A DNA stretch of 64,000 nucleotides from Ferruginibacter sp. (GTDB lineage Bacteria > Bacteroidota > Bacteroidia > Chitinophagales > Chitinophagaceae): positions 1-64,000 of the forward strand of contig JABFQZ010000009.1 in assembly GCA_013141435.1 (NCBI GenBank), written 5' to 3'. A program made the position numbers and the translations under genes. Numbering within the stretch: position 1 is the stretch's first letter; the number at the start of each line of letters is the position of its first letter. Shown here in pieces: positions 45,514 to 54,173 of this stretch. Below the pieces are notes generated by a model, which was not told where the DNA came from, made no database searches, and was given only the letters and a program-made list of their open reading frames with translations.

Positions 45514-45771
45514 ATGCCTCGTAATATTTCGACCAACGCTTTACTTGCTGCGAATAAAAAAGCAATTAACTCACTTGGGTTATATCGTTCTATCATCGAA
45601 AATGAAACCATATCTATTGACGAAAAAATAGAAATTAGAGAACTTTCGCACACTGTTTTCAAAAAGTCGTTCAACTTTTTGCAACTCAAAAATCCATTTA
45701 CTTATTTTAGAATTTGTACTTTGGGCGGAGATTTTACCGAGCAGCAACAAATTAATTTTATGATTCGTTGA
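45514..45771 (+). CDS. Small protein of unknown function next to the restriction gene
   Basis: This 85-residue frame has ATG at 45514, basic, with no signal peptide. It reads MPRNISTNALLAANKKAINS followed by LYRSIIENETISIDEKIEI and ends LGGDFTEQQQINFMIR. Codon content looks like real coding sequence. It starts 58 bp from the divergent nuclease start and would share that promoter region. I do not recognise a family. It may be cargo of the restriction-modification island or a truncated remnant. No other gene covers the stretch. Confidence 0.5.
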   Translation: MPRNISTNALLAANKKAINSLGLYRSIIENETISIDEKIEIRELSHTVFKKSFNFLQLKNPFTYFRICTLGGDFTEQQQINFMIR

Positions 45772-45825
45772 ATTGTGTGAATGATTTTAAGGTGTAATTG
45801 ATGGTTTTATTGCATAATAAATGCT

Positions 45826-45974
45826 AAAAAAAGATATGGAGTTGATGGGCTGCTGTGGACTGACCGATGTACTTATGTGTATGCATGCGCCTTTTGGCGG
45901 ATATGCATACACATAAGTACGGTACAGTGAAGGAGACAGAACAAGTGCTGCCACATTTTATTGGTACAAAGCCC
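45826..45974 (+). repeat. Palindromic intergenic element, copy A
   Basis: Left flank AAAAAAGATATGGAGTTGAT then GGGCTGCTGTGGAC, then a perfect 18-bp stem: GTACTTATGTGTATGCAT (45869-45886) pairs with ATGCATACACATAAGTAC (45903-45920). Inside it is a second hairpin, CGCC-TTTT-GGCG (45888-45899). The right flank starts GGTACAGTGAAGGAGACAGA. The element ends at AGCCC (45970-45974), complementary to GGGCT at 45847-45851, so the inner span is 128 bp. It lies 73 bp upstream of the transketolase gene, in the 45772-46047 gap, which holds nothing else. Confidence 0.75.
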
Positions 45975-46047
45975 CCAAATTGTTTTGTACAATTATTAAT
46001 ACGTAAAAACAAAATTGTTAATTAAATTGCACAAAAAATAAATACTA

Positions 46048-47001
46048 ATGTTGAGCAAAATAGAAGTTACTGGCAAAAAAGATACAAGGAGTGGTTTTGG
46101 CGATGGGATATTGGAAGCTGCTACCGTAAACGAAAATATTGTAGCGCTAACGGCTGATCTTGCAGGCTCTTTAAAATTGGGTGGCTTTATAAAAGCTTTT
46201 CCTGAAAGGTTTATACAGTGTGGTATTGCCGAAGCTAATATGATTGGTATTGCTGCAGGTTTAACAATTGGAGGTAAAATACCTTATACTACTACGTTTG
46301 CTAATTTTAGCACTGGTAGGGTTTATGATCAAATTAGGCAAAGTGTGGCGTATAGTGGCAAAAATGTAAAAATTTGTGCATCGCATGCTGGGCTTACACT
46401 TGGCGAAGATGGTGCTACACATCAAATATTAGAAGACATTGGCTTAATGAAAATGCTGCCTGGTATGACGGTAATTGTGCCCTGCGATTATAACCAAACT
46501 AAGGCTGCTACTAAGGCTATTGCAAAATACGATGGTCCAGTTTATCTTCGCTTTGGAAGACCAGTTTGGCCAATTTTTACTAAAGAAGAAGATTTTGTAA
46601 TTGGCAAAGCGCAAATATTGAACGAAGGAAAAGATGTATCGATTTTTGCATGTGGGCACATGGTTTGGATAGCAGTAGAGGCTGCAAAAATATTGGAAGC
46701 AAAAGGTATTAGTGTGGATTTAATAAATATTCATACCATAAAACCTTTGGATGCTGAGGCTATTATTGCTTCTATTAAAAAAACAAAATGTGCGGTAACT
46801 GCCGAGGAGCATAATATTATTGGTGGGCTTGGCGATAGTGTAGCTCAGGTAGCTGTTAAAAATTTTCCGATACCTATTGAATTTGTGGGTACTAATGATA
46901 CTTTTGGCGAAAGTGGAAAACCAGAAGAGCTATTGGTAAAGTATGGGTTAGATGCTGCACATATTATAGCTGCTGCCGAAAAAGCTATTGGTAGAAAATA
47001 A
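46048..47001 (+). CDS. Transketolase C-terminal subunit
   Basis: This 317-residue protein corresponds to the Pyr and C-terminal domains of transketolase, which transfers two-carbon units in the pentose phosphate pathway with thiamine diphosphate. RSGFGDGILEAATVNENIVAL opens the Pyr domain. QCGIAEANMIGIAAGLTIGG near 64-83 contains the catalytic Glu. GEDGATHQILEDIGLMKMLP near 118-137 is the conserved loop. The C-terminal domain begins about 190. Split transketolases need a thiamine-binding N-terminal partner (about 275 residues), usually the adjacent gene, but none is here. Upstream are the palindromic element and the restriction-modification island. A terminator follows. Confidence 0.9.
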   Translation: MLSKIEVTGKKDTRSGFGDGILEAATVNENIVALTADLAGSLKLGGFIKAFPERFIQCGIAEANMIGIAAGLTIGGKIPYTTTFANFSTGRVYDQIRQSVAYSGKNVKICASHAGLTLGEDGATHQILEDIGLMKMLPGMTVIVPCDYNQTKAATKAIAKYDGPVYLRFGRPVWPIFTKEEDFVIGKAQILNEGKDVSIFACGHMVWIAVEAAKILEAKGISVDLINIHTIKPLDAEAIIASIKKTKCAVTAEEHNIIGGLGDSVAQVAVKNFPIPIEFVGTNDTFGESGKPEELLVKYGLDAAHIIAAAEKAIGRK

Positions 47002-47021
47002 TTAAAAAATATCTTAATTGT

Positions 47022-47055
47022 AAATGCATCGTTATCAATACGATGCATTTTTTTA
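47022..47055 (+). terminator. Rho-independent terminator of the transketolase gene
   Basis: AAATGCATCG (47022-47031) pairs with CGATGCATTT (47041-47050) and is followed by T residues to 47055. Confidence 0.88.
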
Positions 47056-47104
47056 TTTATATATTAAAATATTGTAGAAACCTTTTGAAACATAATTTCG
47101 TCTA

Positions 47105-47212
47105 TGATTTAAAGAAATTAATTTTCTTTAAAAATATTAAACCCCTATGTAACAAAAGCAACTTTTTACTTTTGTTCAAAGTACACAACTGAGTTTTTAC
47201 TCGGTTGTTTTT
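47105..47212 (+). ncRNA. Candidate small RNA or leader with three successive hairpins and a terminator
   Basis: In the gene-free stretch 47056-47313, three stems follow one another: AAAGAAA/TTTCTTT (47111-47129), AACAAAAG/CTTTTGTT (47151-47176) and ACAACTGAG/CTCGGTTGT with a T:G pair (47185-47208). The last is followed by a T run to 47212. The third stem looks like an intrinsic terminator although the transketolase terminator already lies at 47022-47055, so a separate short transcript may end here. No TAnnTTTG element was found with proper spacing. It could instead be an attenuator for the DUF4920 gene that starts 102 bp later. Confidence 0.3.
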
Positions 47213-47313
47213 GTTTGTAATAGCACTTAAGTAAATTATTGTTTTAAAAATATGTAATGCAGCGTTATTATTAAAATTGTTATCTTGCTGTTGTAATAAA
47301 ATTTTAAAATTAG

Positions 47314-47784
47314 ATGAAATCATTACTTACAATCATTATTTGCCTGGTAACTATAGTTGCTATAGCCCAACCAAATAGCAAACAAGCAGCAAAAGGTGTA
47401 AAGTATGGTGCTGCCACCACAGCTAATGGCGCCATAGAAGTAAATTTATTAGAAGAAAAATTGATAACTGCCGAAACATTTACTGGTAAAGTGAAAGGAA
47501 CTGTAGCTACTGTATGCCAACAAAAAGGTTGTTGGATGACACTTGCACAAACCGATGGAGATGGTATTATGATTAAATTTAAAGATTATAAATACTTTAT
47601 GCCACTAAATATTGTTGGCAAAGATGTAGTGTTACAAGGTGTAGCAAAAAAAACAATTACAAGTATTGAAAAATTAAAACATTATGCTGCAGATGCAGGA
47701 AAAAGCAAAGATGAAATAGAAAAAATAATTGAGCCAAAAATAGAGATTGAATTTATTGCATCTGGCGTATTGGTTGTAAGCTAA
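47314..47784 (+). CDS. Exported DUF4920 protein
   Basis: This 156-residue protein has signal peptide MKSLLTIIICLVTIVAIAQ. The conserved DUF4920 segment is TVCQQKGCWMTLAQ (about 66-79), with two Cys residues that could bind metal or form a disulfide, then IMIKFKDYKYFMPLNIVGKD. It ends in a short beta-rich tail. The fold is predicted to be OB-like, and the family is typical of Bacteroidota with unknown function. A terminator lies just downstream. Confidence 0.85.
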   Translation: MKSLLTIIICLVTIVAIAQPNSKQAAKGVKYGAATTANGAIEVNLLEEKLITAETFTGKVKGTVATVCQQKGCWMTLAQTDGDGIMIKFKDYKYFMPLNIVGKDVVLQGVAKKTITSIEKLKHYAADAGKSKDEIEKIIEPKIEIEFIASGVLVVS

Positions 47785-47802
47785 AAAATAATAATTAGAT
47801 TT

Positions 47803-47842
47803 AAAATAGGCTTACTCAAAACTATGAGGCAGCCTATTTTTT
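47803..47842 (+). terminator. Rho-independent terminator after the DUF4920 gene
   Basis: AAAATAGGCT (47803-47812) pairs with AGCCTATTTT (47831-47840) followed by T residues. An inner CTCA/TGAG pair extends the structure. Confidence 0.8.
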
Positions 47843-48022
47843 ATAGTATTAGTTTGAAACCCATTGTTGTACTGATTGCTCTGATTTCAAAATTTTAAAA
47901 ACTGTTTCTAATACCAATGTGACTAAATATTTCACACAGCCAAAAAGCGATAACTGCGTACACATTAATTTTAATGGACCAATTTTAATTTTGCAATGGT
48001 ATTAAAATTATATCCTTTGTAA

Positions 48023-48067
48023 GCTCAATAAGGTTTTTTGTTTCAGATTTTTTGTCGGACGATTATT
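48023..48067 (+). repeat. Interspersed repeat family 2, copy at 48.0 kb
   Basis: GCTCAATAAGGTTTTTTG followed by TTTCAGATTTTTTG is a diverged copy of 25719-25767; the right end (GTCGGACGATTATT) has drifted further. It lies in the 47785-48100 gap, which otherwise contains only the terminator of the DUF4920 gene. Confidence 0.5.
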
Positions 48068-48100
48068 TGGTAAATTATTCGGTAAAAAAGCCGAAAAATA

Positions 48101-49381
48101 TTATTGAAGCTGAAAAATAAATTTTCTGTACAACTCACTCCAACCTTTAAATTGCTTGTCGGTGCCTAAAAAATTATTGTGAAAAATAGTTATTAATGTA
48201 CCATTGGCATTTTTGCATTGTAAATAATAATGCATTATTTCTTTAAAAGATTCTTCTAAAGTTAGCTTTTGCTCGTAATAACAATTGGCATCCATAAAGC
48301 AAAAAGGATGAATACGAAGTGTTGTGGTTTTTTCATTTTTTAAATCGTACCACCAAAAAGATGAAGCTACCGATGCCCTAAAACCGTTGGTGCTGCCATA
48401 TCCCATGCTGTAGTCGTTTTTTATATTTGCATCAATAAGGCGGTTGTATCCATTAGGCAAATTAAATTTAATATAATGCTGCCTAGAAGAATATATATTA
48501 CTGTCACAAATGGTTTCTAAAATTTCTTTTTCTGCTTTTAAAATTTCAATGGCATCGTTACTCTTCCAAGATGGATGAATTGCTATATCATATTTTTCTT
48601 TATGGCTTTTGATAAGATCCTGCATTGCATCATTATCTGGCAAAATGTTTTTATCGTAAATGCCATTTTCTTTTGCCACTAAAAAAAAGTATAGTGGTTT
48701 TAAATTATATAATTGGTGTGTGCTATCTAAAAAATTATAGCTGTCAAAAGGGTCATCTTTTAAACCCAGCAAAGCTGTTAACCTACCAATAGATGGGCTT
48801 TTGATAAAACCAGCCGAATTTCTTAAAAATCCTTTTTGCTTATACGACCAAGCTATATCAATATCGTAAGTGGGCAAAAAACTGAAATTTGGAAACTGAA
48901 AATTAAAATTTTTAAAACTATTTTTGAGCACTTGCGCTAAGTCGTTTATCCAAATATTTATGAGAGGTAAATTTAAAAAACCTTCGGTATAAGCTAATGA
49001 GTTGGTGTGTGCATACCTACCATACATATCTTTGTGGTGTGGTAAATACTCTTCGTACCTAGTTATTAAATAAAAAGTAGCTGCAAATATATCAAAAGGA
49101 TAATCTGAATTTTCTGATTTAAAAAATGTTTTACAATTATTGAAATTGAAACACTCAATTTTTTGTTGAGTTATTCCAGTTTCTAACAACAACCCTTGTG
49201 GTTTTATTTGAAAACTATTTTCAAAATATGAATTTGAATAGTTTATTTTATTGCCATCATGTTTGTTAAAATTAATATAATCGGTAGTGATGCTATAACT
49301 TTTATGTAATATTTCTTCAAAAATAAATTTGCAAATGTATTGAAGCCTTGTATTAGATTGTGGTGAGTAAATTAGCAGCAT
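48101..49381 (-). CDS. Polysaccharide deacetylase-like protein with DUF7033 domain
   Basis: This 426-residue protein opens MLLIYSPQSNTRLQYICKF without a signal peptide. The N-terminal half (about 1-160) matches the DUF7033 type. The second half is polysaccharide deacetylase-like. LPTYDIDIAWSYKQKGF near 168 provides the Asp-Asp-type metal site (Asp-Ile-Asp), with YDIAIHPSWKSND near 265 as the His motif. A TTLRIHPFCFMD segment follows. Family members remove acetyl groups from polysaccharides; the substrate is unknown. The gene lies 12 bp after lutB in a minus-strand run. Confidence 0.78.
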   Translation of the reverse strand: MLLIYSPQSNTRLQYICKFIFEEILHKSYSITTDYINFNKHDGNKINYSNSYFENSFQIKPQGLLLETGITQQKIECFNFNNCKTFFKSENSDYPFDIFAATFYLITRYEEYLPHHKDMYGRYAHTNSLAYTEGFLNLPLINIWINDLAQVLKNSFKNFNFQFPNFSFLPTYDIDIAWSYKQKGFLRNSAGFIKSPSIGRLTALLGLKDDPFDSYNFLDSTHQLYNLKPLYFFLVAKENGIYDKNILPDNDAMQDLIKSHKEKYDIAIHPSWKSNDAIEILKAEKEILETICDSNIYSSRQHYIKFNLPNGYNRLIDANIKNDYSMGYGSTNGFRASVASSFWWYDLKNEKTTTLRIHPFCFMDANCYYEQKLTLEESFKEIMHYYLQCKNANGTLITIFHNNFLGTDKQFKGWSELYRKFIFQLQ

Positions 49382-49393
49382 TAATTGTTCCTT

Positions 49394-50770
49394 TTATTTT
49401 TTATTCTTTTCCTTCCACATTTCATTGAATGTTTTTTTACTAAAATTCAAATCTCCTCTATGTTTTGTCCATCCTTTAAAAACATTATTTACAAATATAT
49501 TTTTTACTGAGCCATTCCCTAAATTCATAAATCCTCTACGCATACTAGCAAATTTCCATAATTTCCAAGCTGCTTTTTCAGCCATGCTAGTTAAACCTTT
49601 TTCGGCTGCTTCTTTTCTATTATCTAATAAAAGTTCGTGTAAGTTTATTTTTACGGCACAAACCTCAGTACAATTTCCACAAAGAGATGAGGCATGGCTT
49701 AGGTGTTTAAAATTTTCCATGCCCTGCAAGTTTGGTGTAATTACACTTCCAATAGGTCCACTATATGTTGTGCCATAACTAAAGCCTCCAATATTTTTAT
49801 ACACTGGGCAAGCATTTAAGCAAGCACCACACCTAATACAGTATAAACTTTCTCTTTGTTTTGGGCTTGCTAAAATATTTGTGCGCCCATTATCTAACAA
49901 AATCACATACATTTCTTCGGGCCCATCTACTTCATTTGCCTGCCTTGGGCCAGCAATAATGCTATTGTAAACTGTTAGTTTTTGCCCAGTGCCAAATGTG
50001 CTAAGGAGTGGCCAAAATAAACCTAAATTGGTTACTGATGGTAGCATTTTTTCGATGCCTACAATTACAATATGAGTTTTAGGAAAAGCGCAACTTAGCC
50101 TAGCATTGCCTTCGTTTTCGGTAACAGCTACTGCACCAATATCGCTAATAATAAAGTTTGCCCCAGTTACACCTACCTCAGCTTCTACATATTTTTCTCT
50201 TAAAATTTCTCTTGCTTTTTGTGTAAGCTGTTCTGGTGTTAAATTTATTGGAGTTCCTAATTTTTCATGAAATAATTTTGCAACATCTTCTTTACTTTTG
50301 TGCATAGCAGGTGTTACAATATGATATGCCGTTTCTCCATCTAACTGTTGTATATATTCGCCAAGGTCTGTTTCTATACTTTCTATACCATGTTTTGCAA
50401 GGTTATCGTTCAAATGAATTTCTTCGGTAACCATACTTTTACTTTTTACCAAAGTTTTGCAATTTTTTTCTTTGCAAATTTTTATAATTTCATCCATAGC
50501 TTGTGCTGCGTTTTCGGCCCAAAGCACTTTTCCTCCCCTACAGGTAAATTGTTTTTCAAATTGCAGCAATTGTTTATCTAGTGTTTCTATTGCTTCCCAC
50601 TTAATATTTTTTGCAAGCTCTCTTGCAGTATGTTCATTTACAAATTGTGTTTTGCCAATTGGTACTACAGCATTGTATTTACCAATGTTGAAATTTATTT
50701 TTTTTCGATGCTCTAAATCAATTGCTTTAGTCGCACTTTTTTCATTGAAAAGAATAGAATTTTCGGACAT
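49394..50770 (-). CDS. lutB: LutB/LldF-family iron-sulfur protein of L-lactate oxidation
   Basis: This 458-residue cytoplasmic protein has an LUD domain in the first 300 residues (for example HGIESIETDLGEYIQQL and TGANFIISDIGAVAVTENEG). Two 4Fe-4S motifs follow: SLYCIRCGACLNACPVYKN near 308-326, and SLCGNCTEVCAVKINLHELL near 360. A C-terminal helical segment ends FNEMWKEKNKK. LutABC together oxidise L-lactate to pyruvate; lutA and lutC are not in the window, so the complex may be completed elsewhere. It lies between TPR and DUF7033 genes on the same strand, with short gaps. Confidence 0.88.
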   Translation of the reverse strand: MSENSILFNEKSATKAIDLEHRKKINFNIGKYNAVVPIGKTQFVNEHTARELAKNIKWEAIETLDKQLLQFEKQFTCRGGKVLWAENAAQAMDEIIKICKEKNCKTLVKSKSMVTEEIHLNDNLAKHGIESIETDLGEYIQQLDGETAYHIVTPAMHKSKEDVAKLFHEKLGTPINLTPEQLTQKAREILREKYVEAEVGVTGANFIISDIGAVAVTENEGNARLSCAFPKTHIVIVGIEKMLPSVTNLGLFWPLLSTFGTGQKLTVYNSIIAGPRQANEVDGPEEMYVILLDNGRTNILASPKQRESLYCIRCGACLNACPVYKNIGGFSYGTTYSGPIGSVITPNLQGMENFKHLSHASSLCGNCTEVCAVKINLHELLLDNRKEAAEKGLTSMAEKAAWKLWKFASMRRGFMNLGNGSVKNIFVNNVFKGWTKHRGDLNFSKKTFNEMWKEKNKK

Positions 50771-50817
50771 AGGTACTGTTTAAAAGTTTGCAAACTTTAC
50801 TACAATTTTATAAATAT

Positions 50818-51819
50818 TTAATGATAGTATTGCCCTGTAGGTACTTTAAATATTCTATCTTTTTGAAAAGATAAAAATGTATTATTTTCTACAGCATTTG
50901 TTTTTACCCAGTTTTGATATGAATTTATATTTTCGGTAATACCAAATAACCATTGGTTGTATGCTTCAAACATACCAGCTTTTAACAACTGTTGCTGATA
51001 CTCGAAAAGTTTAAACGCAGGTGAGTCTTTTTCGGAAAACCAATCTAAAATAAATCTTGTACGAATCATGTATAATGTTTCGGCATTAATGCCAAACCCA
51101 GTAATAGAGGCTTGTTTTTTTAAAGTGGCTATAACCTTTGTAGCAAAACTATTGGTTGTTTTACTTGCATTTGCAAAATTATTTTCAGAAAAAAGTTGCT
51201 TATAATTTTCTATTATTATTTTTTTTATTTCTACAGATTTTGTGCTATTGGGTTCCATATTTACAAATGTTTCGCCATACAATATGCTCCAAATATTATC
51301 TTTATTAAAAAAATAAAACCTTGCTGCATTGTAATAATTTTTGCTATACGAAGGGTCTTTTTGTATTCCCTTTTCCCAGTTTTTTATGGCATCTTTATTA
51401 CCAGTTAAAATTTGTATTTCGCCAAGTTCGTTGTATAATGGTCCGCTTTCTTCAAATTTTTTTATACCTTTTTTAAATACTTTTTCGCTTTCTTTTGGCT
51501 GCTCCAATTGTTTGTAAATATTACCTGCAATTAAAAAACATTGATCATCTGCATCATTACTTTCTAATACTGGTTTTATTGTTTCCAAAGCTTTGGCAAT
51601 GTTTTGAATGTAATAATAACTAAGTGCCAAATCTTTGCCTACGCTAGTATTTGTAGGTTCTTTTTCGGCACATCTTGTAAGTACAATAACGGCATTTTCG
51701 TAATTACCTTGTCGCATAAAAGCTCTTGCATTTGTTTGCAATTCATTTACAGTTTGTGCATAAGAACTTAAATAAAATGCTATTTGCAAAAATAAAACTA
51801 AAAAAAATCTTTTTGTCAT
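50818..51819 (-). CDS. Exported TPR-repeat protein
   Basis: This 333-residue protein has signal peptide MTKRFFLVLFLQIAFYLSSYAQ. Tetratricopeptide-like helices run from about 25 to 190, including ARAFMRQGNYENAVIVLTRCAE and IAGNIYKQLEQPKESEKVFKKG. The rest is helical without clear repeats. TPR arrays mediate protein contacts, probably in the periplasm or at the outer membrane. It lies 12 bp downstream of the DUF1015 gene, so it is likely co-transcribed with serC and DUF1015. The specific partner is unknown. Confidence 0.75.
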   Translation of the reverse strand: MTKRFFLVLFLQIAFYLSSYAQTVNELQTNARAFMRQGNYENAVIVLTRCAEKEPTNTSVGKDLALSYYYIQNIAKALETIKPVLESNDADDQCFLIAGNIYKQLEQPKESEKVFKKGIKKFEESGPLYNELGEIQILTGNKDAIKNWEKGIQKDPSYSKNYYNAARFYFFNKDNIWSILYGETFVNMEPNSTKSVEIKKIIIENYKQLFSENNFANASKTTNSFATKVIATLKKQASITGFGINAETLYMIRTRFILDWFSEKDSPAFKLFEYQQQLLKAGMFEAYNQWLFGITENINSYQNWVKTNAVENNTFLSFQKDRIFKVPTGQYYH

Positions 51820-51831
51820 ACTAAAAGTTAT

Positions 51832-53061
51832 TTATGCTATTAAATGTGTTAGCAACCCATCTCTCAATTTAGGTTCAAACCATGTACTCTTTGGTGGCAT
51901 TACATCGCCACTATCCGCTACAGCAAAAAGCTGTGCTATGCTTACTGGGTATAAGCTTATTGCTAAAGCCATTTCGCCACTATCTACTCTTTTTTCTAAT
52001 GCATTTAAACCCCTAATGCCACCTACAAAATCTATTCGCTTATCGGTACGTTGGTCGGTAATGTTTAAAATTGGAGTAAGTATATTTTCTTGCATTATGT
52101 TTACATCTAATATGCCTAGCACATCTGTTTTTATAATATTTTGGTTAGCTACAAGTTTGTACCATTGCTTGTTTAAATATAACCCAAATTGATGCATTGC
52201 TTCGGGTTTGTAAGCTTCTACAACTTTTTCTATCGAAAAATTAGTTTTTATTTTGGTAATAAAATCTTCGTTGCTAAATCCATTCAAATCTTTTACTACA
52301 CGGTTGTAATCCATAATGTGCAACTGATTAGCTGGAAAAAGGGTGGTAAGAAAAATATTGGCGTTTGTTGTAGCATTTGCGCCCAATGCTGCTCTTACTT
52401 TTGCTGCGGAGGCTGCTCTATGATGACCATCGGCAATATAAGTAGCTGGCACTTTTTGCTTAAATAATGTTGTAATTTGTTCAATAGTTTCTTCATCGTT
52501 TACTACCCAAATTTTATGGCTAATGCCATCATCGGCAAGTATGCTGTATTGTGGTGTTTTATCGGTTTTGCAGGTTTCTATTAGCAAATCTATTTCGGTT
52601 ACATTTTGGTATGCAATAAACACATTTCCTGTTTGTGCAAGTGTGGTTTTTATATGTGTTATTCTATCTAATTCTTTTTCGGGTCTAGTAAATTCATGTT
52701 TTTTTATTAAGCCATTTTCGTAATCGTTTACCGAACTGCCACATACTAAACCTGTTTGTGTTTTTCCATTCATGGTAAGTTCGTATATATAGTAACATGG
52801 CTTATTTTCTACGAATAAAATATTTCTACTTATAAATGCGGTAAGGTTTTCTTTTGCCTTTTCGTAAACGGCTTGGCTATGTACATCTATATTGTCGGGC
52901 AAATCTATTTCGCTACGAGTTATATGTAAAAACGATTTTGAATTGCCTTGTGTTTCTATTTTAGCTTCGGCGGTACTCATTACATCGTATGGTCTTGATG
53001 CTACTTCTTTTGCATGCTCTACTTCTGGTCTTAATGCTGCAAATGGTGATATTGTAATCAT
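51832..53061 (-). CDS. DUF1015 family protein
   Basis: This 409-residue protein belongs to DUF1015, a widespread family of unknown biochemical role. The opening PFAALRPEVEHAKEVASRPYDVMSTAEAK and TYIADGHHRAASAAKVRAALG near 207-227 are the family landmarks. TRPEKELDRITHIKTT near 128 is also characteristic. There is no signal peptide. It sits 44 bp downstream of serC, an association that is common in Bacteroidota (often with serA between). Here serA is not present in the operon. A role linked to serine metabolism is suggested only by context. Confidence 0.85.
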   Translation of the reverse strand: MITISPFAALRPEVEHAKEVASRPYDVMSTAEAKIETQGNSKSFLHITRSEIDLPDNIDVHSQAVYEKAKENLTAFISRNILFVENKPCYYIYELTMNGKTQTGLVCGSSVNDYENGLIKKHEFTRPEKELDRITHIKTTLAQTGNVFIAYQNVTEIDLLIETCKTDKTPQYSILADDGISHKIWVVNDEETIEQITTLFKQKVPATYIADGHHRAASAAKVRAALGANATTNANIFLTTLFPANQLHIMDYNRVVKDLNGFSNEDFITKIKTNFSIEKVVEAYKPEAMHQFGLYLNKQWYKLVANQNIIKTDVLGILDVNIMQENILTPILNITDQRTDKRIDFVGGIRGLNALEKRVDSGEMALAISLYPVSIAQLFAVADSGDVMPPKSTWFEPKLRDGLLTHLIA

Positions 53062-53105
53062 GTATTTTTTATTAATAATTTTTAGGATAATTTAATTAAT
53101 AATTA

Positions 53106-54173
53106 TTAGTTATTAATTGATTCGAACTCTTGCATTAAACTTACCAAGTATGCTACACTACTTAATGGCATTGCATTGTACAGCGATGCTCTGAAACCAC
53201 CTACACTTCTATGACCTTTAATGCCCATTATATTTTTTTGGGTTGCAAACTGTAAAAATGAGGCTTCTTTTGTGGGGTCGTTCATTACAAATGTTACATT
53301 CATTTTGCTTCTATCTTCTTTTTGTACTGTGCCTTTAAATAAGCTGTTTCTATCTATTTCTGCATATAGCATTTCGGCTTTTTGGTTATTTATTTTTTCT
53401 ATTTCTTTTACTCCACCTTGCTTTTTTAACCAACGTAGTGTAAGCATACAGGTATATACCGCAAATACTGGTGGTGTATTTAGCATACTGCCATCGGCTA
53501 TATGGTTGCGGTAATCCATCATTGTAGGTATGTAGCGTTTTATTTTTCCGAGTATGTTTTTATTTACTACTACTATTGTTACACCAGCAGCACCTATATT
53601 TTTTTGTGCTCCTGCATATATTAAATCGAAGGCATTAAAGTTTAATTCTCTACTCAAAATATCGCTACTCATATCGGCTACAATTGAGTTAGATGTAATG
53701 GGTATTTTTTGCCACTGTGTGCCATATATTGTATTGTTGGTAGTAATGTGTAAATACTTTGCATCGTTAGGTACTGCAAAATCTTTGGGTAAGTAGGTGT
53801 AGTTTTTTTCTTTAGATGAGCATACAATTTCTGCCTTGCCAAATAACTTTGCTTCATTTATTGCTTTTGCTGCCCATACGCCAGTATCGGTAAAGGCTGC
53901 AGTGTCTTTTATATCCAACAAGTTCATAGGCACTTGCATAAAATGTGTAGATGCGCCACCATGCAAAAAAAGCACTTCATGATCGTTATCTAAATTCATT
54001 AACTCTTTCATAAGCTGCCTTGCTTCTTGCATTATAGCTTCGAAGGCTGGGGTACGATGGCCGTACTCTAAAATAGAAAGCCCCGAATTGTTGTAGTTTA
54101 ATACGGCTGCTGCTGCTGCTTCAAAAACTTCTTTGGGTAAAATAGATGGCCCTGCATTGAAATTATAAACCAA
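53106..54173 (-). CDS. serC: Phosphoserine aminotransferase
   Basis: This 355-residue PLP enzyme of serine biosynthesis converts 3-phosphohydroxypyruvate to phosphoserine, and can serve pyridoxal synthesis. The start is a TTG at 54173 giving (M)VYNFNAGPSILPKEV, which agrees with the family N-terminus. FLHGGASTHFMQVPMNLL near 69, the PLP-Lys region DLIYAGAQKNIGAAG near 190, and the C-terminal IMGIKGHRSVGGFRASLYNA complete the family pattern. It heads a minus-strand run with the DUF1015, TPR, lutB and deacetylase-like genes. Palindromic element B lies upstream, but points to the divergent gene. Confidence 0.95.
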   Translation of the reverse strand: MVYNFNAGPSILPKEVFEAAAAAVLNYNNSGLSILEYGHRTPAFEAIMQEARQLMKELMNLDNDHEVLFLHGGASTHFMQVPMNLLDIKDTAAFTDTGVWAAKAINEAKLFGKAEIVCSSKEKNYTYLPKDFAVPNDAKYLHITTNNTIYGTQWQKIPITSNSIVADMSSDILSRELNFNAFDLIYAGAQKNIGAAGVTIVVVNKNILGKIKRYIPTMMDYRNHIADGSMLNTPPVFAVYTCMLTLRWLKKQGGVKEIEKINNQKAEMLYAEIDRNSLFKGTVQKEDRSKMNVTFVMNDPTKEASFLQFATQKNIMGIKGHRSVGGFRASLYNAMPLSSVAYLVSLMQEFESINN

